In this document: positions 58,903-64,000 of the stretch, in pieces
Numbering within the stretch: the stretch's first letter is position 1
How the letters are laid out: every line of letters starts with the position of its first letter
Source of the DNA: Paracoccus sp. S1E-3
GTDB lineage: Bacteria > Pseudomonadota > Alphaproteobacteria > Rhodobacterales > Rhodobacteraceae
Reading direction: 5' to 3'
Assembly (NCBI RefSeq): GCF_013868135.1
Contig: NZ_JACEMU010000004.1
Coordinates: 806,001 to 870,000, forward strand
DNA: 64,000 nucleotides
The notes under the pieces: generated by a model
What the model was told of the DNA's origin: nothing
The model's database searches: none
What the model saw: only the letters and a program-made list of their open reading frames with translations
Translations under genes and position numbers: made by a program

Positions 58903-60297
58903 ATGTCCAGCTATGACCTCATCGTTATCGGCGCCGGCCCCGGCGGCTATGTCTGCGCAATCCGCGCCGCCCAGCTGGGCCAGAAGGTCGCCGTGGTCGA
59001 GGGCCGCGGCACGCTCGGGGGCACCTGCCTGAACGTGGGCTGCATCCCGTCCAAGGCGTTGCTGCACGCCTCGCATATGTATCACGAGGCCGGGCACAAC
59101 TTTGAAAAGATGGGCCTGATGGGCGAGTTGCCCGAGATCGACTGGAACGTCATGCAGGGCTACAAGGCCGAGACGGTCGAGACCAACACCAAGGGCATCG
59201 AATTCCTGTTCAAGAAGAACAAGATCGACTGGATCAAGGGCTGGGGCGTGATCGAGGCGCCGGGCAAGGTCAAGGTCGGCGACACGGTTTATGACACCAA
59301 GAACATCGTCATCGCCACCGGCTCGGAACCCAGCCCGCTGAAGGGAGTCGAGGTCGACAATGATGGCGGCACGATTGTCGATTCGACCGGCGCGCTGGTG
59401 CTGGCGAAAATCCCCGAAACCATGGTGGTGATCGGCGCGGGCGTGATCGGGCTGGAACTGGGTTCGGTCTATGCGCGGCTGGGCACCAAGGTGACGGTGA
59501 TCGAATATCTGGATGCGATCACGCCCGGCATGGATGCCGAGATCCAGAAGCAGCTGCAGCGCACGCTGGCCAAGCAGGGGCTGGACTTCGTTCTGGGCGC
59601 CGCGGTGCAATCGGCCTCCGTCAAGGATGGAAAGGCCACGGTAACCTACAAGCTGCGCAAGGATGACAGCGAACATCAGATCCAGGCCGATGTCGTCCTG
59701 CTGGCCACCGGTCGGCGCCCCTTCCTGAACGGTCTGGGACTGGAGGGCGCCGGCGTCGCCCTGACCGATCGCGGCCAGGTCGCCATCGACGATCACTGGC
59801 GCACCAATGTGCCGGGCATCTATGCCATCGGCGACGCGGTCGCGGGCCCGATGCTGGCCCACAAGGCCGAGGACGAGGGCATGGCCGCCGCCGAGGTGAT
59901 CGCCGGCAAGGCGGGGCATGTGAATTACAACGTCATTCCGGGCGTGATCTATACCATCCCGGAAGTCGCCAGCGTCGGCCTGACCGAGGCGGCAGCCAAG
60001 GAATCGGGCCGCAAGGTCAAGGTCGGCAAGTTCCCCTTCATGGGCAATGCCCGCGCCAAGGCCATGTTCCAGGGCGACGGTTTCGTGAAGATGATCGCCG
60101 ATGCGGAGACCGACCGGGTTCTGGGTTGCCACATCATTGGCCCCAATGCGGGCGAAATGATCCACGAGGTCTGCGTGGCGATGGAATTCGGCGCCTCGGC
60201 CGAGGATATCGCCATGACCTGCCACGCCCATCCGACCACCTCGGAAGCGGTGCGCGAGGCGGCGCTGGCACTGGGTGGCGGCGCGATCCATGTCTGA
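58903..60297 (+). CDS. lpd: Dihydrolipoyl dehydrogenase (E3)
   Basis: 464 residues. Reoxidises the dihydrolipoyl groups of sucB with NAD. FAD motif GAGPGG (10-15), redox pair C42/C47 in [13 protein letters not shown] motif [19 protein letters not shown]-binding [20 protein letters not shown] and the C-terminal His-Glu pair in [11 protein letters not shown]. Ribosome site GAAGGAGACCTGA. Separated from sucAB by five small genes but almost certainly the E3 of this complex. Confidence 0.98.
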   Translation: MSSYDLIVIGAGPGGYVCAIRAAQLGQKVAVVEGRGTLGGTCLNVGCIPSKALLHASHMYHEAGHNFEKMGLMGELPEIDWNVMQGYKAETVETNTKGIEFLFKKNKIDWIKGWGVIEAPGKVKVGDTVYDTKNIVIATGSEPSPLKGVEVDNDGGTIVDSTGALVLAKIPETMVVIGAGVIGLELGSVYARLGTKVTVIEYLDAITPGMDAEIQKQLQRTLAKQGLDFVLGAAVQSASVKDGKATVTYKLRKDDSEHQIQADVVLLATGRRPFLNGLGLEGAGVALTDRGQVAIDDHWRTNVPGIYAIGDAVAGPMLAHKAEDEGMAAAEVIAGKAGHVNYNVIPGVIYTIPEVASVGLTEAAAKESGRKVKVGKFPFMGNARAKAMFQGDGFVKMIADAETDRVLGCHIIGPNAGEMIHEVCVAMEFGASAEDIAMTCHAHPTTSEAVREAALALGGGAIHV

Positions 60298-60308
60298 CAG
60301 TCTGGACA

Positions 60309-60369
60309 GGGGGGCGCTGCCCCCCACCGGCCTTGCGGCCACCCCCCGGGATATTTCGGCCAGAATGAA
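60309..60369 (+). repeat. Palindromic repeat element, third unit
   Basis: Hairpin GGGGGGC-GCT-GCCCCCC (60309-60325), a second GGCC-TTGC-GGCC stem, then CCCCGGGATATTTCGGCCAG followed by AATGAAT. It shares the hairpin plus GGATATT-GG-CCAGAATGAA layout with the two units at 26681-26770. The ATG in the conserved AGAATGAAT part is the most likely start codon of the lytic transglycosylase gene. Confidence 0.72.
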
Positions 60370-60835
60370 TGGTATCTCGCGGCGTGGGGCGCTGCTGGGG
60401 GTGCTGGTGCTGGCCGCGTGCGGCGGCAGCCCGGCGCGGCGGGTCGCGGGTCCGGCACCGGGCAACCTTTACGCCGGCGAGACACCGGAGATGCGCGGCA
60501 AGATCAATTACTGGGCGGCGCAGCACCAGATCCCCGCCTCGCTTCTGCATCGGGTGGTGCAGCGCGAATCCGGCTATAATCCGGCGGCGCGGAACGGGCC
60601 TTATTACGGGCTGATGCAGATCCTGCCGCAGACGGCGCGGACCATGGGGTATCGCGGATCGCCCGCCGGGCTGCTGGATGCCGATACCAATCTGCAATAT
60701 GGCGGCCGCTATCTGCGCGGCGCCTATCTGGTCGCGGATGGCAATCCCGACAAGGCGGTCCAGTGGTACGCGCGCGGCTATTACTATGAGGCCAAACGCA
60801 AGGGACTGCTGGAAGAAACGGGGCTGCGCGGCTGA
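60365..60835 (+). CDS. Lytic transglycosylase (SLT domain) lipoprotein
   Basis: 156 residues. Lipobox LVLAAC gives a lipidated Cys, then a short SLT domain with the catalytic Glu in VVQRESGYNPAARN, YYGLMQILPQTARTMGY, NLQYGGRYL and KAVQWYARGYY. Cleaves peptidoglycan glycan strands from the membrane. The start ATG at 60365 lies inside a palindromic repeat; the upstream in-frame region (60275 on) overlaps lpd. One-base TGATG overlap with the next gene. Confidence 0.88.
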   Translation: MNGISRRGALLGVLVLAACGGSPARRVAGPAPGNLYAGETPEMRGKINYWAAQHQIPASLLHRVVQRESGYNPAARNGPYYGLMQILPQTARTMGYRGSPAGLLDADTNLQYGGRYLRGAYLVADGNPDKAVQWYARGYYYEAKRKGLLEETGLRG

Positions 60836-61854
60836 TGCGGACCCGGCGTGCCCTGCTGGTCGCCCTCGCCCTGCTGGCCATGCCGGTGGCGGCGCAGGAG
60901 GCGCCGCCCGCGCAGGGGACCGAGGTGCAGTTCTTCCGCATCGGCAACGGCTCGACCGCAGGGACCTATTATCCGATCGGGGGGATCATCGCGACGGCGA
61001 TCTCGAACCCGCCCGGAGGGATGTCCTGCGCCGAGGGCGGGGCCTGCGGGGTGCCGGGGCTGCTGGCCTCGGCATTGGCCTCGGCCGGGTCCGTCGAGAA
61101 TGTCGAGAATGTTGGAAACGGCGCGGTGGAATCGGGCTTTGCCCAGGCGGACGTGGCCTATTGGGCGCAGACCGGCACCGGGAATTTCTCGGGCCTGCCG
61201 CCGATCGGGAACTTGCGCGCCATTGCCAACCTGTATCCCGAGGCGCTGCATATCGTCGCCCGGCGCGATGCCGGGATCAACACCATCGCCGATCTGCGCG
61301 GCAAGCGCGTCTCGCTGGACGAGCCGGGATCGGGCACGCTGGTCGATGCGCGGCTGGTGCTGGATGCGGCGGGTCTTGGCGATGCGGACCTGACGGTGAT
61401 GCATCTGCCCGCCACCCGCGCGGCCGTTGCCATGCGCGAGGGGAAGCTGGACGCCTTCTTCTTCGTCGGCGGCTATCCCTCGCCCGCGATCAGCCAGTTG
61501 GCGGGGCAGGCCGATGTGAATCTGGTCCCGATCGACGATGCGGTCGCCGCCCGGCTGCTGGGGGCAGAGAGCTTCTTCATCCGCGACACGGTGCCGCAAG
61601 GGACTTACCGGGGGATGGATGGCGATGTGGCGACCCTGTCGGTGGGCGCGCTGTGGGTTACCCGCGCCGATCAGCCAGACGATCTGATCCATGCCATCAC
61701 CCGTGTGTTGTGGAATGACAACACCATGCGCCAGTTGAGCTATGGCCACCCCATCGGTCGCCGCATCCTGCGCGAGAACGCGCTGAAAGGCGTGGCGATC
61801 CCGCTTCATCCCGGCGCCGCACGGTATTACCGCGAGGCCGGGCTGCTGAAGTAA
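60835..61854 (+). CDS. TAXI-type TRAP transporter solute-binding protein
   Basis: 339 residues. Signal peptide (RRALLVALALLAMPVAAQE), then RIGNGSTAGTYYPIGGIIA, the TAXI-family N-terminal signature, ENVENVGNGAVESGFAQADVAYWA, LHIVARRDAGINTIADLRGK, DEPGSGTLVDARLVL and a C-terminal helix region. Binding proteins of this group often bind glutamate or related acids. No membrane DctQM subunits are adjacent, so it may be an orphan or serve a distant permease. Confidence 0.9.
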   Translation: MRTRRALLVALALLAMPVAAQEAPPAQGTEVQFFRIGNGSTAGTYYPIGGIIATAISNPPGGMSCAEGGACGVPGLLASALASAGSVENVENVGNGAVESGFAQADVAYWAQTGTGNFSGLPPIGNLRAIANLYPEALHIVARRDAGINTIADLRGKRVSLDEPGSGTLVDARLVLDAAGLGDADLTVMHLPATRAAVAMREGKLDAFFFVGGYPSPAISQLAGQADVNLVPIDDAVAARLLGAESFFIRDTVPQGTYRGMDGDVATLSVGALWVTRADQPDDLIHAITRVLWNDNTMRQLSYGHPIGRRILRENALKGVAIPLHPGAARYYREAGLLK

Positions 61855-61922
61855 GCCCCTTCCGGGCTTGCATGTTTGCGCTATCCGGGCCTAATTTCGC
61901 CCATTCCAAAGGAGATCCTGTC

Positions 61923-62564
61923 ATGATCCCGCAGACGCAATCCGAACGCACCCGCGCGCTGTGCGCTCTCGCGCCCGTCATCCCGGTTCTGGTCATCGAC
62001 GACGCCGCACGGGCAGAGCGTCTGGCCGAGGCGCTTGTCGCCGGTGGCCTGCCCGTGCTGGAGGTGACGCTGCGCACCGATGCGGCCCTTGCTGCCATCA
62101 AGGCAATGTCGCGGGTCAGCGGCGGCCATGTCGGCGCCGGCACCGTGCTGAGCCGCGAGCAGGTCTACCGCGCCAAGGAGGCCGGGGCGTCCTTCGCCGT
62201 CTCGCCCGGTGCGACCGAAACCATCATCCGCGCCTGCGAGGATGCCTCGCTGCCGCTGCTGCCGGGCGCGGTGACCGCTTCCGAGGTGATGCAGGCCAAT
62301 GAATATGGCTACGACATGCTGAAGTTTTTCCCGGCCGAGACCTCGGGCGGGGCGCCGGCGCTGAAGGCGTTGGCGGGGCCGCTGCCGCATATCACCTTCT
62401 GCCCGACCGGCGGGATCACCCCCCAGAATGCCAGCGCCTATCTGTCGCTGCCGAATGTGATCTGCGTGGGGTCAAGCTGGGTTGCGTCGCAAAACGCCGT
62501 TGCCGAAGGCGACTGGACCGGCATCGAGGACCGCGCCCGCGCCGCCTTCCAGCTTCGCGGATAG
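61923..62564 (+). CDS. eda: KDPG/KHG aldolase
   Basis: 213 residues. Cleaves 2-keto-3-deoxy-6-phosphogluconate to pyruvate and glyceraldehyde-3-phosphate in the Entner-Doudoroff pathway. Glu in PVLEVTLRT (E47), GAGTVLSREQ, and the Schiff-base lysine K134 in DMLKFFPAE, then FCPTGGITPQN. Start at 61923 after AAGGAGATCCTGTC. edd is not in the window. It is followed one base later by an MFS gene whose start almost overlaps the eda stop. Confidence 0.96.
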   Translation: MIPQTQSERTRALCALAPVIPVLVIDDAARAERLAEALVAGGLPVLEVTLRTDAALAAIKAMSRVSGGHVGAGTVLSREQVYRAKEAGASFAVSPGATETIIRACEDASLPLLPGAVTASEVMQANEYGYDMLKFFPAETSGGAPALKALAGPLPHITFCPTGGITPQNASAYLSLPNVICVGSSWVASQNAVAEGDWTGIEDRARAAFQLRG

Positions 62565-62565
62565 G

Positions 62566-63789
62566 ATGACAGACGCGTCGGCCCATAATTCGATGCGGTC
62601 GGCGCGGCGCAATCTGGCGGTGCTGGTCATCGCCCAGGCGCTTCTGGGCGCGCAGATGTCGATGATCTTCATCATCGGCGGCCTGGTCGGCCAGTCGCTG
62701 GCCCCCAATCCCTGCCTGGCCACCCTGCCCCTGTCGATGATCGTGCTGGGATCGGCGCTGACCGCGCGGCCGCTGTCGGCCTTCATGCAGCGCTATGGGC
62801 GTCGCCCCGGCTTTCAGCTGGCCGTGCTGGCGGGGGCGTCGGGGGCCGGGATCTGCTTTCTCGGGATCGGTCTGGGAAGTTTTGTCTTGTTCATGGCCGG
62901 TTCGCTGCTGACCGGTATCTATATGGCCGCGCAGGGGTTTTACCGTTTTGCCGCCACCGATACCGCGCCGCCCGAATTTCAGGCCAAGGCGATTTCATGG
63001 GTCATGGCCGGCGGGCTTCTGTCGGCAATCATCGGGCCAGCCCTGGTGCGCACGACCGCAGGCGCGACCGCCATCCCGTTCATGGCCTCCTATCTGGCGA
63101 TCGTCGGGCTGAACCTGATCGGGCTGTGGCTGTTCATGGCCCTTGATATCCCGAAGCCGCAAGCGACCGAGACACGGGCCTCGGCGCAGGACCGTCCCGC
63201 GGGCCGGATCCTGCGCGACCCTGTAATCGCGGTGGCAATGATCTGCGGAATGGTCAGCTATGCGCTGATGAATCTGGTGATGACCTCAACCCCCTTGGCC
63301 ATGGTAGGCTGCGGGATGAGCAGCAATGACGCCGCCAATGTCGTCTCGGCTCATGTGCTGGCGATGTTCATTCCATCCTTCTTCACCGGCCATCTGATCG
63401 CACGTTTCGGCGCGCCGATGATCGTGGGATTGGGGCTGACGATCCTTGCCGCCTCGGGGGCCGTGGCGCTGAGCGGGGTCGCACTGGGACAATTCTTCGC
63501 GGCGCTGATCCTGCTGGGGATCGGCTGGAACTTCGGATTCATTGGTGCAACCGCCATGCTGACCCGCGCCAGCCCCCCCGAGGAACGCAGCCGGATACAG
63601 GGTCTGAACGATCTTGTGGTGTTTGGCGGGGTGTTTCTGGCGTCGCTGTCGTCAGGCGGCCTGATGAACTGCGCGGGCGTTGCCAATGCCGCCGCGGGGT
63701 GGAGCGCGGTCAATCTGGCGATGGTGCCGTTTCTGGTGCTGGCCGGCGGGGCGCTGATCTGGCTGGTGCTGCGCCCGAAGGAAGCCTGA
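62566..63789 (+). CDS. MFS transporter
   Basis: 407 residues with about 12 predicted membrane helices. The first half includes the loop MQRYGRRPGFQLAV, which corresponds to the MFS motif between helices 2 and 3. The gene starts one base past the eda stop (GGATAGGATG), so it is linked to eda translation. Substrate unknown: it could import or export a sugar or acid, or a drug. Starts at ATG 62566; MRSARRN at residue 12 is an alternative. Confidence 0.83.
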   Translation: MTDASAHNSMRSARRNLAVLVIAQALLGAQMSMIFIIGGLVGQSLAPNPCLATLPLSMIVLGSALTARPLSAFMQRYGRRPGFQLAVLAGASGAGICFLGIGLGSFVLFMAGSLLTGIYMAAQGFYRFAATDTAPPEFQAKAISWVMAGGLLSAIIGPALVRTTAGATAIPFMASYLAIVGLNLIGLWLFMALDIPKPQATETRASAQDRPAGRILRDPVIAVAMICGMVSYALMNLVMTSTPLAMVGCGMSSNDAANVVSAHVLAMFIPSFFTGHLIARFGAPMIVGLGLTILAASGAVALSGVALGQFFAALILLGIGWNFGFIGATAMLTRASPPEERSRIQGLNDLVVFGGVFLASLSSGGLMNCAGVANAAAGWSAVNLAMVPFLVLAGGALIWLVLRPKEA

Positions 63790-63859
63790 GGACCCGAACA
63801 TGGCCCGTTGCCAATGGGCGCCGGACCAGTGGCATCCGCTGGCAGGGCGATGGGATTTA

Positions 63860-64000
63860 TCAGCCGGAAGATGCACGCATTTCCAGAATGTCATGGGCCA
63901 GTGCGACCGTCGACGGATCATGGCCGGGGGCGGGTTTTCCGTCCAGCAGGGGGGCCACCGTCAGGGCCAGTTCCTTGCCCAGCTCCACCCCCCATTGATC
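63860..64000 (-). CDS. pgi: Glucose-6-phosphate isomerase, C-terminal end only
   Basis: The last 46 residues run off the right edge. They begin DQWGVELGKELA, the conserved C-terminal PGI signature that includes the QGVELGK-like motif, and end in LAHDILEMRASSG with stop at 63860-63862. Convergent with the MFS gene. With eda and pgk it fits a sugar-catabolism region (zwf-pgl-pgi is common next to eda), but the neighbours are beyond the window. Confidence 0.9.
   Translation of the reverse strand, partial: DQWGVELGKELALTVAPLLDGKPAPGHDPSTVALAHDILEMRASSG

Overview
The window is high-GC DNA from an alphaproteobacterium, most likely a Rhodobacteraceae member close to Paracoccus. The evidence is gene content and order: an F0 cluster with both b and b' subunits and no F1 genes beside it, ChpT of the CtrA phosphorelay, ornithine-lipid genes olsBA, CarD, a sdhCDAB cluster, and a sucCD-sucAB-lpd supercluster with small lipoprotein genes between the enzyme genes. 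No phage, insertion sequence or CRISPR array was seen. This is mostly core chromosome. The only clearly accessory part is a pair of RTX genes at about 43-47.7 kb.

Layout. 0-9.7 kb: aspartate kinase (cut by the left edge), a small membrane methyltransferase, class I aldolase, two identical tRNA-Asp genes, anmK/PRC-barrel, tyrS, a methyltransferase/GFA pair, YaiI, a PrpF-type isomerase and two cyclophilins. 9.9-16.3 kb: pgk, proA, chpT, a DUF3553 protein, olsB-olsA, ferredoxin and carD. 16.5-22.5 kb: a Kef-type antiporter downstream of a 1028-residue protein that looks like a PilM/GspL-like plus PilP-like fusion, then a SIMPL protein. 22.6-30.7 kb: metY, a MocA-like protein, hisC-tyrC, adenosine kinase-nth, an OmpA lipoprotein, and a quinone reductase facing its HxlR regulator across a clear operator. 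30.8-34.4 kb: atpI-B-E-b'-b, an ArsR regulator and a 52-residue ORF. 34.5-38.7 kb: sdhC-D-A-two lipoproteins-sdhB. 38.9-42.9 kb: small conserved genes, a TSUP permease and mdh. 43.0-47.7 kb: one intact RTX protein and a decayed paralogue. 48.0-60.3 kb: sucC, lipoprotein, 40-residue ORF, lipoprotein, sucD, lipoprotein, sucA, sucB, five small genes, lpd. 60.3-64 kb: lytic transglycosylase, TAXI binding protein, eda, an MFS permease and the end of pgi.

How it works together. TCA-cycle enzymes (mdh, sdh, sucCD, 2-oxoglutarate dehydrogenase E1/E2/E3) sit with ATP synthase F0 and Entner-Doudoroff/glycolytic genes, so the window is a large part of central aerobic metabolism. The most interesting signal is regulatory. 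The sdhC and sucC upstream regions each carry two copies of the palindrome TGTGATCACA with the same 21-bp centre-to-centre spacing, pointing to one unidentified regulator of both operons. Other notable points are a second lipoyl domain in sucB with an in-frame internal ribosome site and start, lipoprotein and small ORFs nested in TCA operons, a dispersed palindromic repeat that supplies the apparent start codon of a lytic transglycosylase gene, and the PilM/PilP-like fusion.
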